Positions 6,347 through 14,340 of a stretch of 35,603 nt of DNA are shown here, in pieces; positions within the stretch are counted from its first letter, which is position 1; every line of letters begins with the position of its first letter. The translations under genes were made by a program, and so were the position numbers. The notes under the pieces are model-generated. The model had not been told where the DNA came from. It worked only from the letters and a program-made list of their open reading frames with translations, and searched no databases. The stretch is from a virus: positions 1 through 35,603 of IMG/VR virus record IMGVR_UViG_3300034524_000062; one strand, given 5' to 3'.

Positions 6347-7432
6347 CTAAGCCGCGTCAACTTCTACGGGCAGCCCTTTGCGCCGGACCACCAGGTGCAG
6401 GCCATCATTTAGTCCGTTGGCCCCGTAGGTGATACTCCCGTTCCGGGGCGTACCGGACCCGTACCTGACCAGTCCTCCATGCACCAGTTCTTTATCGCCG
6501 TAATGAGCCACGCCGTCGCGATACCTTAACGCCCCGTCGTGGCGGGCCTGCCCGTTATGATGCCAAAACCCCATCCGCAGCAGGCTGCCGGAGTGCCGGT
6601 GCCTGGGGCCACCGCCGTCATGTTTATAAGCCACCCGATGGTCCCGGTGGCCGGGAATAACCTCCGGTCCTATCTCTAAGGCTGTTGTCATTTCAGGAAT
6701 GCCGTCCCGCAGCCGGCCGGACTGGTAGAACGCCCTGCCGTCGTGCCTTATCCCATAAGGCGCTGCCCCGGTGTGCCGCAGGATCGGGCCGGCGGTGCCG
6801 TCTTCGGCACTATAGCTTGCTACAATCGCCTGTTGCTCTTTTAGCGCCAGGCGGTCGGTAAGAGCAAGCTCTAAGGCCAGAGCGGCTAGCATAGAGTGGG
6901 AGGCCTTAACCTTCTTGATGGCGGCCAGCAGCGCCTGGCGCTCGGCGGCAGCGTAGTCCTTACCGTCCTCGATCCCCATGAAAATCTTGAACTCCGCCCA
7001 CCGGACGCCGCCCTGGTGCCTAGCTGCTCCGTTGTAAAGGTTCTGACCGTTGTGTAAGGGAACCACAACGCCATCCTTGAACAATTCATGGATGCGCGCG
7101 TTCGGGTAGCCCATCACCTTTAGCACTTCCACCAGGCCGGGATTGGTGCCCCCCAAAGCATAGGTCTGGTAGGCGGCTTTCAGGCGCTGGCGGTAGGAAT
7201 CGTCGCTTTCCCCCGGCAACCTGGGGATACCCCTGTCAGTACCATGTAGGTCAAGGGCCTGGCCCGTGGCTGTGTCCAAAAGCCACGCCCGGCGCACCTT
7301 GAAGATGGCCTGCTTCAATTCGTCAAGGCTTACTCCCAGGGCCTCGGCCCAGCGCTCAATATCTGTTTTTGTTCCGTCCCGCCGCCGCAAGAACCCAGGC
7401 AGCAGGCTCAGGATGTACTCTCCGAATTTCAT
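6347..7432 (-). CDS. Baseplate protein, Mu gp48/P2 I-like
   Basis: The 361-aa product follows the baseplate J gene and has the N-terminal signature of Mu gp48/YmfQ-type and P2 gpI-type proteins: an LPGFLRRRDGTKTDIERWAEAL start, then RGIPRLPGESDDSYRQRLKAA. These complete the baseplate rim that carries fibres. The C-terminal half is unusual, rich in His and Gly, with repeated short motifs such as RHDGRAFY, KHDGGGPRHRHSG, RHDGALRYRDG and RYGSGTPRNGS. That half looks like a repetitive beta structure and may act as a fibre-like extension. The stop codon of the J gene directly adjoins its start. Confidence 0.8.
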   Translation of the reverse strand: MKFGEYILSLLPGFLRRRDGTKTDIERWAEALGVSLDELKQAIFKVRRAWLLDTATGQALDLHGTDRGIPRLPGESDDSYRQRLKAAYQTYALGGTNPGLVEVLKVMGYPNARIHELFKDGVVVPLHNGQNLYNGAARHQGGVRWAEFKIFMGIEDGKDYAAAERQALLAAIKKVKASHSMLAALALELALTDRLALKEQQAIVASYSAEDGTAGPILRHTGAAPYGIRHDGRAFYQSGRLRDGIPEMTTALEIGPEVIPGHRDHRVAYKHDGGGPRHRHSGSLLRMGFWHHNGQARHDGALRYRDGVAHYGDKELVHGGLVRYGSGTPRNGSITYGANGLNDGLHLVVRRKGLPVEVDAA

Positions 7433-8575
7433 TTACGCCAGCCTCTCTACCGTAATGGTCAGGGTGCCTAACACGGTTAGCTCGTCTGGCTGCACAATAA
7501 CGTCGCTTGTCGGGCTGGAGATGATCGCGTTCACCGCATCGGGCACGGCCATTAACAGCGCCGTCAGCCTGGCCAGGTAAAGGCTCTCGCCGATCCGCCG
7601 TTGGGCGATACCGGCTACCTGGCCGATACCGAAGTACGCCTGGATGGCCTGCTCGCCGGCGGCTCGGGCGGCCGCTTCGTCCCCTTTGTCGTTAGGCAGG
7701 TAAATGGTAGTCGCCACGTCAACCGTCCGGATTCTCGGCCCCTTCACCAGCACGTTGGCCACATTGGGCCGCCGCTGGTCAATGTAGTCCTGGACCTGCT
7801 GGATCAGCTCCCCAGATGGCGCACCCTCCGGGCCGGTAATAATGACGTCCACCGTGCCCTGGCCGCGCGGGAACTGGCTGTTCACCGCCACATCCACCAC
7901 GCCGGCCACCGACTTGGCCCAGGAGATATATGACGCATCAGTGCCCCCCAGGGCCAGCTCGTTCCAGCGCAGGAAGTAGCGCTGGCGCAACTCCTCGTCG
8001 CTTTCGGTGTCCGTCCCTTCCTCAGTGATCCAATTGGCCCCGTTAGTTAACTCGTCAACGCCGGGGATGTAAGTCTCCAGCACGGTGATGTATCCTTCCC
8101 CGACGTTGTACTTCTCTCCAGGAAACTCCGCTTCGACTGGCACGCTGCCCTGGGCCTGCCCGGCCGGCAGCACCACGTCGGAGGTAACGAAATATCTCAG
8201 GCTCTCACCGTCAGGACCCGGTTCCGTTTTTACCACCGTGCCGGCCGGAATGAGCAGGGGAGAGGAAGCGTCCTTCCTGGTTACCGTCACCATGCCCTTG
8301 GTTTTTTTTGCCTCACGCCTGGTGAGCCCCACATCCTGGGCCTTGAGGTCCAGCCACTGCCCGGTGGCATAGGCGGCGAAACCCTGGGGAACAACTTTTT
8401 CCAGCAGGTCGTACTGTTCCGCCACCGGGGCAAGACTGCTTTCTGCCAGGGTTCTAAGCACTCCGCCGGGGTTCAGGTTGGTAACCTTGCCACCGGCGGC
8501 CCGGAAGCGGTCAAAGAACTCCTTAAGCAATGTTTCTAGGCTCTTCAAGCCAAGTAGCTGTCGAAAGTCAACCAT
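7433..8575 (-). CDS. Baseplate J family protein (Mu gp47-like)
   Basis: This 380-aa protein is a clear member of the baseplate J/gp47 family, which forms the wedge of contractile-tail baseplates. Typical features are the N-terminal ATGQWLDLKAQDVGLTRREA, a central PVEAEFPGEKYNVGEGYIT and EEGTDTESDEELRQRYFLRW, and a C-terminal ferredoxin-like region (TVDVIITGPEGAPSGELIQQ, then DYIDQRRP). Length matches the family. Its start overlaps the stop of the gp46-like gene by one base, so the genes are coupled. Confidence 0.92.
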   Translation of the reverse strand: MVDFRQLLGLKSLETLLKEFFDRFRAAGGKVTNLNPGGVLRTLAESSLAPVAEQYDLLEKVVPQGFAAYATGQWLDLKAQDVGLTRREAKKTKGMVTVTRKDASSPLLIPAGTVVKTEPGPDGESLRYFVTSDVVLPAGQAQGSVPVEAEFPGEKYNVGEGYITVLETYIPGVDELTNGANWITEEGTDTESDEELRQRYFLRWNELALGGTDASYISWAKSVAGVVDVAVNSQFPRGQGTVDVIITGPEGAPSGELIQQVQDYIDQRRPNVANVLVKGPRIRTVDVATTIYLPNDKGDEAAARAAGEQAIQAYFGIGQVAGIAQRRIGESLYLARLTALLMAVPDAVNAIISSPTSDVIVQPDELTVLGTLTITVERLA

Positions 8576-8988
8576 CAGATCACCTCAATCCGTATCTCCC
8601 CGCCGGAAAGGTCGATGACTAGGTTCAAAGGGTTTGTTTCCCCTATAATTCTGCATGTTGCCCTGATGCTGATATGGTCGCGCTCCCAGCTTAAAACTTC
8701 GGCCGCTGCGGTTCCGGCCTCCACCCGTGGGTCTCTCTCCAGAGCTTCCTGGACGGCCTGTTGCAGGTCCAGCCTGTTCAGCGGATCATTGGCAGCGTGG
8801 ATAAACCGCACCAGGTCAGCACCCCATCCTGGGTGCAGGAAAAGGGCATCCGCCGGCGACATTAACTTGTGCTTAATGTCCTGGGCCACGCAGGCCTTGC
8901 CTGTCACAAGCTGGATGTCGCCCGTTGGGTTGGTCACAAAGTCGCCATCTTCAATGCGGATGTCTGTGCCCAGCGCTTCATCCATCAT
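8575..8988 (-). CDS. Baseplate wedge protein, Mu gp46/gp25-like
   Basis: A 137-aa protein between the spike-like and J-like genes, the position of Mu gp46 and of gp25/W-type wedge proteins. The sequence GDFVTNPTGDIQLVTGKACV, then DIKHKLMSPADALFLHPGWG and ALERDPRVEAGTA, fits that small family, which nucleates sheath assembly on the baseplate. It overlaps the upstream gene by four bases. No enzymatic residues are expected or seen. Confidence 0.85.
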   Translation of the reverse strand: MMDEALGTDIRIEDGDFVTNPTGDIQLVTGKACVAQDIKHKLMSPADALFLHPGWGADLVRFIHAANDPLNRLDLQQAVQEALERDPRVEAGTAAAEVLSWERDHISIRATCRIIGETNPLNLVIDLSGGEIRIEVI

Positions 8989-9278
8989 TTCAACACCTCG
9001 TCAATGTAAGGCTGGCTGGGGTCGGCATAGTAGAAACCAATTCGCACCTGGTCCCCTGTTTGTACCGTCTGGTTCCCTGGTACCCGTAACTTAGCCAGCA
9101 CTGGCCAGGACGAAAGGGCATTACCTGAGCTGTCCAGCACCCGGACGTCGGCCTGCCGGCCCTCATTGTAGGTTTTAATGACCTTGCCCTTCACGGGGTA
9201 AAGCGCTCCGTTTAGCACCGGAAACACCTGCCCTACCAGGGCCTTAAGCACTTTCTCTATTTCTTCCCTCGTGACCAT
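8985..9278 (-). CDS. Baseplate spike-region protein (gp45-like position)
   Basis: A 97-aa protein with an N-terminal helix (TREEIEKVLKALVGQVF) and an OB-fold-like beta segment (GKVIKTYNEGRQADVRVLD, then TVQTGDQVRIGFYYADPSQP). This resembles the small OB-domain proteins that replace Mu gp45 or XkdR-type spike genes in Firmicute phages. It is shorter than Mu gp45, lacking a long beta-helix tip. It overlaps both neighbours (hub upstream, gp46-like downstream). Confidence 0.65.
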   Translation of the reverse strand: MVTREEIEKVLKALVGQVFPVLNGALYPVKGKVIKTYNEGRQADVRVLDSSGNALSSWPVLAKLRVPGNQTVQTGDQVRIGFYYADPSQPYIDEVLK

Positions 9279-10048
9279 TCCAGGGTCAACCTCGCTTTCT
9301 GGGCATCGTGGTGGTAGTGGCAGCGCTCAACCCGCGCCTCCACCGGTTCCGCGAAGTGTCGGGGATCCACGATGATGATCCGGTGAGAGTGTCTGATCCA
9401 GGGCATGGCAAAGGTGGTGATCAGGCCACGCTCGCCGTCGTTCTCGACCCGCGTGGGTTCCAGGATATTGACGCCATATTCCAGCCTGGTAAGCTCGGTC
9501 TGCTCGTACCTGGGCGATTCCTCCCAAGGCCCCCAGTAGAACTCACCCTCCGGCTCGAAGTAATAGGCCCAGTCCAGGCCCCAGGTCATGTTCACCCGCT
9601 TGAAAACTTCCAGGCAGTTGCCGCTGGCCACAAAGGACGGCCTGGGCGGCAGCGCTTTGCTGCTTAACCGGTAGGCGGTCACTCCGGCCTTCTGCAGGCC
9701 CTGCTGGATAATTGCCCTGGGCTGGACCTGGATAAAGGTCTGAGAGAACTCGGTCCGCTTTAGCTTGACCCCCTGGTCCTGGGCGAATACCACCGTGGTG
9801 GTGGACCTGGGTTCCAGCCTTGCGATTTCCCCGTCGAATATAAGCCACAATCCCTTTTCCCGGTAGCCCTGGCTGATGCGTACCCTGTCCCCGGCGGCGA
9901 TATCGGCGGGCAGGCCGGCCTTCGGCAGCTCAATCTCGGCCAGATCAATAGGGGCCTGACGGGAAGACACGACGTCAAACCTTGTCATTTTCTGCACCGT
10001 ATAAGGTCCAATCTCAATATCCCAGGCCGGGGAGATATACTCGCTCAT
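9257..10048 (-). CDS. Baseplate hub protein, gpD/gp44-like
   Basis: The 263-aa protein lies between the LysM protein and the spike-like gene, like gp44/gp27-type hub proteins (phage late control D superfamily, XkdQ in Firmicutes). Visible features are an N-terminal beta-barrel segment (EIELPKAGLPADIAAGDRV, then ISQGYREKGLWLIFDGEIARL) and the family-like LQKAGVTAYRLSSKALPPR. It forms the hub to which the tail tube and spike attach. The gene is slightly short for the family. Confidence 0.75.
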   Translation of the reverse strand: MSEYISPAWDIEIGPYTVQKMTRFDVVSSRQAPIDLAEIELPKAGLPADIAAGDRVRISQGYREKGLWLIFDGEIARLEPRSTTTVVFAQDQGVKLKRTEFSQTFIQVQPRAIIQQGLQKAGVTAYRLSSKALPPRPSFVASGNCLEVFKRVNMTWGLDWAYYFEPEGEFYWGPWEESPRYEQTELTRLEYGVNILEPTRVENDGERGLITTFAMPWIRHSHRIIIVDPRHFAEPVEARVERCHYHHDAQKARLTLEWSRGKK

Positions 10049-10060
10049 CCAGCGCCACCT

Positions 10061-10732
10061 CTACACCACGTCGTCGTCTACCGCAGGACTGCTCCCGGCG
10101 GCCACCGCTTGCTTCTTGGCAGGTATGTTAATCCGCTGCCCTGGGTAGATTAGATTGGGATTCTCGATTTGCGGGTTGGCCTTGACCAGATCGGCCAGGG
10201 AAATTCCGTAGGTCCTGGCGATGCCCCACATGGTGTCGCCCTTCTTAACCACGTACTGCCCATCAGCCGGCTGGGCCGTGGTGGCCTTCTTGGTGGCGAT
10301 CTGCTCGGTCTTGACCACCACGGGTTTGAACTCCAACAGGCTAATCTCGGCCGTTATGGTGTCGTCCCCGTTGCCTTCCGTGGTCCGTAGCCCCTGGTAA
10401 ACCACCTGGCTGATGCCCCTGGCTGCAGCGTGCTTGTTTACTATACGGTACACATAGGGTTTGGCTTGGCTGTCCACCTTCTTGAAGCTGCGCTCCAGCT
10501 CCGCCACCTTGCTGTAGCAGTTGCTCTCCTCGTCCGTCGGGAGGGCAATCCTGACGGTTATTTTGGCGTCCTCGTACCCCTGGGGCTGCTTGGAGGAGCC
10601 GGACTGGCCGGGTACCTCCTCCATGTCTACCCGCACATTGCACTCAATCTCTATCTGTTGGATGACCCCCGGCAGCACCTGCTCGCCCAGCTTCACCTGC
10701 CCGAAGTCGTCAGTAATAATCTCTCTTGCCAT
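10061..10732 (-). CDS. Tail hub protein with C-terminal LysM domain
   Basis: This 223-aa protein has an N-terminal tail domain (about 1-135) and a C-terminal LysM peptidoglycan-binding domain (about 160-204: YVVKKGDTMWGIARTYGIS, then NLIYPGQRINIP). Such XkdP-like proteins sit between tape measure and hub genes in Firmicute myophages and bring the tail tip into contact with the wall. A flexible Thr/Ala/Lys linker joins the two parts. It starts immediately at the end of the tape measure gene, with coordinates overlapping by one base. Confidence 0.85.
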   Translation of the reverse strand: MAREIITDDFGQVKLGEQVLPGVIQQIEIECNVRVDMEEVPGQSGSSKQPQGYEDAKITVRIALPTDEESNCYSKVAELERSFKKVDSQAKPYVYRIVNKHAAARGISQVVYQGLRTTEGNGDDTITAEISLLEFKPVVVKTEQIATKKATTAQPADGQYVVKKGDTMWGIARTYGISLADLVKANPQIENPNLIYPGQRINIPAKKQAVAAGSSPAVDDDVV

Positions 10733-13107
10733 CAGCCGCTCACTTCCTCAGCAAAGCGTCGCAACGCCTGCCACAGGTCTTCGGGGCTGTCCACCCTGTC
10801 CACGTGCAGGTGCACGTCACCATTTATGGTTACTGGCCTTGGGCCGGCAGCCCTGACCGTCGCCGGCCTTGTGGCCGCCGGGAAAAGCCCGGAGAGATCC
10901 GGCACGTCGGCCGTAATAACATCAGCAACCCTCGGCACGGCAGCCGGCGGGGTTGAGGGAAAGGAAGGCAGGGGAGAGGCCAGAGCTAACCCGGCCAGGC
11001 CGGCGGCTACCGCCTTCCTTAGCCCTTCCATTTTCTTCTCCACGCCGCTCTGGAAGGTCGTTACCATGGCTTCACCGCTCCTGGTGAGGGTGGAAAGGGG
11101 TCCGGTCTTGGCGTCGGAAAAAGGTAGCATCTCCCTGATCTTGGCCAGGCCGCTTTTCACCACTTCCACCGGCTTGCTGATGACCGACTTGAGGCCCTCT
11201 GTGAATGCCTCCCAGAGCGCCCGGCCGGATTGCTGGAACGTACCCCAGAGCCCGTTCAGCCAGGCCAGCGCCTTGTCTATGCCGCCCTTGATTACCAGCC
11301 AAAAGTTGTTTGCCAGGTTGCCGACGAAGGCTACCCCGGCGCCGACAGCTCCTTTGATGGTCTCCCAGGCGCTGATCACCGCCACCTTGACGGTGTCCCA
11401 GTGCCTGATTAAGAGCACAATAACCGCAATAAGTCCGATGATTGCCAACACCACCCAGGTAATGGGGTTGGCCAGCAGGGCGGCCGTAAAACTCCATACG
11501 CTGGCAATGAGTCCCGGCAACGCCCGAATGGCCGTAAAGAGGGCCTGCTTGCCGAGGTTGAATAACGCTGTCCCCATCGCCCTGGCAGCCTCCAGGGCCT
11601 TGCCCCCGGCCACCAGTGCGAACCTGCCGGCGCTTACAGCGGCCTGCCCCAAATTCTTGCCCATGGAGACTACCCAGCGGCCCGCAGCCATGGCCGCCCG
11701 GCCGCCGGCCTCAAAGCCCGTCCGCATGCCGGAGCCTATCTTTCTGATTGCATCCAGGATGGCCTTGTCGGTCAGCTTGCCCTTCAGCCAGGCAATTCCC
11801 CTGCCGGCCATGGTAACCCCCTGGAGGGCGTAACCGCCCATGATGATAAATGCGCCGGCTACTGTCAAAATGGGGGCTAAGATGGCTAGCGCCCCCGCGC
11901 CTACAGCGGCAAGCACCACAGCGGTTTTCACCAAGTCCGGACGCGCCTGGGCAAACTGGCTCAACTGCCTCAGTATATCTTTGATTACTGGCGTGACCTG
12001 TCCCAGGACCGGAACAAGATACTTGGCGATGTCTTCTTTGAAGTTGGCAATATTCTGCTGCAGAAGTTCAAGCTGGGCGGCCGGGCCGGTATTCATGGCC
12101 GACGCCATCTGTTCGATAAAGCTAGTGCCCTGTTTCATAGCCCCTCCAAGGCTTTCCGTACTCTTCCGTAGGTCGCCCACCTTGTTGTAGAAAAGGTCAA
12201 TAACGGCAACAGCCTCCTGGGTACCGAAAGCCTTTTGAATTTCCTGTTTCTCCATGGCGTCCAGCGTTTCCCCATATTTCTGGCGCAGCCTGTCGATGAT
12301 GTCAGCAATTCCAAGAAGCTGTTTCTGGTTGTCAACGAAGGTCAGGCCCAGTTTCTCCCCGGCACTGGCCGCCGATTGAATAAAGGCTCTGTATTTGGTT
12401 CCTGCCTCGCCGCCCGTCATGGTGGCCTGCAGCATGCCCAGGACAGCTAACTGCTCTTCCAGCGGCCGCTTGGCGGTGGTGGCCGTCGCCCCCAAAGTGC
12501 TGATGGCCTGGGCCATGCCGGAACCTGTCGTCTTAAATGCCTGCACGCTGGCGGCTATACCGGCACTGAACATCTGGGCAAATTCGGCGTCGCTCATTTT
12601 GTCGTACATGTCCTTATAAATCCCGTAGCCAGTGGCCAGCAGCGAAGTCATTTCACCTACAGTTGCTTTGGTGGCTTTAGCTGTTAGGGCCGCCATCTTT
12701 GTAAAGTCACCCACTGCGGCGTCGGTCAGGCTGGATATGCCCGATTTGATATCGTAGGCCGCAGTAATAAACTGTGCTTTAGTAGTTCCTGCCCAGTTGT
12801 CGGTAAATTCTCGGGCTGCCCTATCAAGAGAGTCAAGGTCTTTAACACCTAAAGATGCCACTTCTCCCAATGCCCGCTGTGTTTCCATCAGCGGCTGCAT
12901 AAGATTGGACAGTATCCCCATCATCTTGTCTGCCGCGCCCTGGACCAGAGCGCCGGAAAGGGACATCCGCTGTCCAAACTCCACCATGCCCCTGGCGGCT
13001 TGCATGGTCTTTTCCAGGTTTGTGACCGCCTGGGCCATCTTGCGGGCCGGTCCGGTCAATTTGTCAATGGTCGTGACTATCACGCCCAGTTTGAACAGCG
13101 ATTCCAA
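10732..13107 (-). CDS. Tail tape measure protein
   Basis: At 791 aa this is the longest protein and lies between the tail chaperone and hub genes, as expected for the ruler that sets tail length and is ejected on infection. The N terminus has a TP901-type pattern (LTGPARKMAQAVTNLEKTMQ, then RALGEVASLGVKDLDSLDRA). Two strongly hydrophobic stretches occur, at about 390-430 and 540-575 (WVVLAIIGLIAVIVLLI), likely to insert in the host membrane. The C terminus contains a VTINGDVHLHVDRVD motif seen in related tape measures. The length predicts a moderately long tail. Confidence 0.93.
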   Translation of the reverse strand: MESLFKLGVIVTTIDKLTGPARKMAQAVTNLEKTMQAARGMVEFGQRMSLSGALVQGAADKMMGILSNLMQPLMETQRALGEVASLGVKDLDSLDRAAREFTDNWAGTTKAQFITAAYDIKSGISSLTDAAVGDFTKMAALTAKATKATVGEMTSLLATGYGIYKDMYDKMSDAEFAQMFSAGIAASVQAFKTTGSGMAQAISTLGATATTAKRPLEEQLAVLGMLQATMTGGEAGTKYRAFIQSAASAGEKLGLTFVDNQKQLLGIADIIDRLRQKYGETLDAMEKQEIQKAFGTQEAVAVIDLFYNKVGDLRKSTESLGGAMKQGTSFIEQMASAMNTGPAAQLELLQQNIANFKEDIAKYLVPVLGQVTPVIKDILRQLSQFAQARPDLVKTAVVLAAVGAGALAILAPILTVAGAFIIMGGYALQGVTMAGRGIAWLKGKLTDKAILDAIRKIGSGMRTGFEAGGRAAMAAGRWVVSMGKNLGQAAVSAGRFALVAGGKALEAARAMGTALFNLGKQALFTAIRALPGLIASVWSFTAALLANPITWVVLAIIGLIAVIVLLIRHWDTVKVAVISAWETIKGAVGAGVAFVGNLANNFWLVIKGGIDKALAWLNGLWGTFQQSGRALWEAFTEGLKSVISKPVEVVKSGLAKIREMLPFSDAKTGPLSTLTRSGEAMVTTFQSGVEKKMEGLRKAVAAGLAGLALASPLPSFPSTPPAAVPRVADVITADVPDLSGLFPAATRPATVRAAGPRPVTINGDVHLHVDRVDSPEDLWQALRRFAEEVSG

Positions 13108-13110
13108 TCA

Positions 13111-13139
13111 TTGACACCCCCTCCGGCAAGGACTAAAAT
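13111..13139 (+). promoter_or_regulatory. Near-consensus sigma-A promoter for the plus-strand moron
   Basis: TTGACA (13111-13116) and TAAAAT (13134-13139) are separated by exactly 17 bases. They lie 21 bases upstream of the GTG of the 72-codon plus-strand gene, with AGAGGTGAG at 13147-13155 as the ribosome binding site. It points against the late operon and so could work in the lysogen. Confidence 0.8.
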
Positions 13140-13160
13140 TTAACTTAGAGGTGAGAAAAA

Positions 13161-13379
13161 GTGTATTTTGGGTTTCTCGGCACGTTCTTTTTCTTCTTCG
13201 GTATCGGGACCTTGCTGGCGCTAATCTGGGCAGCCATCCGGTTCGGCCCGCCGCTTTTGGCTTTGCTCCTAACGTCCATGGGCGAAGTCGCCGCCGCGTG
13301 GGGCAAGGCGTTCAAAGAAGGCTGGGACGAAGCCGGCCGGAAGCCTAGCGCCTCCGAAAAATCTCCCCGAGAGCCTTGA
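13161..13379 (+). CDS. Moron-like membrane protein, antisense to tail genes
   Basis: This 72-aa protein of unknown function is encoded on the strand opposite to the late operon, between the tape measure and tail chaperone genes. It has one or two hydrophobic segments (GFLGTFFFFFGIGTLLALIW, then PPLLALLLTSM) and a polar tail (AWGKAFKEGWDEAGRK). The GTG start follows AGAGGTGAG with five to six bases spacing, and a near-consensus promoter precedes it. Such autonomously transcribed single genes are called morons and often alter the lysogen, for example by superinfection exclusion; that role is inference. Its last 35 bases overlap, on the other strand, the frameshifted end of the chaperone. Confidence 0.75.
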   Translation: MYFGFLGTFFFFFGIGTLLALIWAAIRFGPPLLALLLTSMGEVAAAWGKAFKEGWDEAGRKPSASEKSPREP

Positions 13380-13883
13380 GCACCCCCAGCTTTACCAGCT
13401 CGGCTTCTCGCTCCTCCAGGAAATAGGCCTGGGCAGCTAACTCCACGTATTCCTCATCATTCAAGTCGGCTACTTCTTTGTCGGATAGCCCGAAGTGAAG
13501 GGAAATAAGCAGATCCGTCTGGCCCAGGCCGTCCTGCTTTAACGCCTCCAGTCGCCTTACAACCGCTTCACGAAAAAATCTTGATTGGTGCCTACGATCT
13601 TTTGCAGCTCGCTGCCCACAGAGATGGCCATGCCCGGCTTCTCCTCGAACAGCTTGCGCACCTCGTCCTGATCGGGGAAGAGAAGGCAGTCAAAAATCAG
13701 GTTGTGCATGGCCTTCAAGGCATCGCTCATGACCTGCTTGGCAAAACGGCTTAAGGCCGCCCGGCCCGGTTTCCTGAAGATGAAGTAATATGTTTGGGAA
13801 CCGTCTTCTGTTTCCCCCGTCAGCTCGTATACATCACCGTATTGGGACTTCCATGCCTGCACTTGCTCTTCGTTAGGTCTCAT
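13345..13883 (-). CDS. Tail assembly chaperone, -1 frameshifted long form
   Basis: The short chaperone frame contains the slippery heptamer T TTT TTC (plus coordinates 13572-13578) five codons before its stop. A -1 shift there leads into an open 75-codon frame (REAVVRRLEALKQDGLGQTD, then LISLHFGLSDKEVADL, ending EIFRRR) that stops at TAG 13345-13347. The long product would be about 179 aa. The second frame has no good start codon of its own. Frameshifted G/GT-type chaperone pairs directly upstream of the tape measure are conserved in long-tailed phages, including Mu, and load onto the tape measure. Confidence 0.82.
13557..13883 (-). CDS. Tail assembly chaperone, short form
   Basis: This 108-aa unshifted product (MRPNEEQVQAWKSQYGDVYE, then SQTYYFIFRKPGRAALSRF) corresponds to the G-type tail chaperone. 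It lies between tube and tape measure genes, where that protein is always found in contractile and flexible tails. It would be produced in excess over the frameshifted long form and is absent from the mature virion. The call depends mainly on position and the in-frame slippery site; the sequence is divergent from model chaperones. Confidence 0.8.
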   Translation of the reverse strand: MRPNEEQVQAWKSQYGDVYELTGETEDGSQTYYFIFRKPGRAALSRFAKQVMSDALKAMHNLIFDCLLFPDQDEVRKLFEEKPGMAISVGSELQKIVGTNQDFFVKRL

Positions 13884-13895
13884 AACTCACCCTCC

Positions 13896-14327
13896 TTAGC
13901 TCGGCCCCAGGCCGCCCCATTCAATGCCGTTCAGGATGATAAAACTCAGCTCCACGTTCACGCTGGTGTCCCCCTGGCTGATGCTGGTACTCGTTTCCGT
14001 GAACGTGACGCCCTTGATTCTGTCGGTCGTGATCGGCTCATCTTCATTGGCGTAGCTGACTGAAATGTTGAAAGGCGGCAACCGGTAAAGGCTGCGCTTC
14101 TGTGCCTTGGCGTAATCCACCAGGCGATTGAACTCCTCGCGCTTCAAAGTCAGCTTACCCTCGCCCTCGTAGTTGCCCACCCCGTAGCCGCGCGGGAGGG
14201 AGCCTCGTCCGTAGATGCCTTCTTTGTCTTGCTTGTCGCTGTACTCGATGCTTTCCACGTCCAGAAGAGGGCCGTGGGGCAGGTTGATGGTGATGTCCTC
14301 CCAGCCATAGCGCTTGCCGTTAATCAC
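13896..14327 (-). CDS. Tail tube protein
   Basis: The 143-aa protein follows the sheath gene and precedes the chaperone, the universal position of the tube protein of contractile tails (Mu gpM family). It is beta-rich with the characteristic pattern INGKRYGWEDITINLPHGP, then GEGKLTLKREEFNRLVDYA and SVNVELSFIILNGIEW. It polymerises as stacked hexamers around the tape measure to make the DNA channel. Length is typical. Confidence 0.85.
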   Translation of the reverse strand: MINGKRYGWEDITINLPHGPLLDVESIEYSDKQDKEGIYGRGSLPRGYGVGNYEGEGKLTLKREEFNRLVDYAKAQKRSLYRLPPFNISVSYANEDEPITTDRIKGVTFTETSTSISQGDTSVNVELSFIILNGIEWGGLGPS

Positions 14328-14340
14328 CCCGGTTCACCTC

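Noticed and set aside
10430-11833. Long plus-strand open frame (467 codons)
   Set aside because: It lies entirely antisense to the LysM and tape measure genes, lacks a ribosome site and has a composition typical of a shadow frame in GC-rich DNA.
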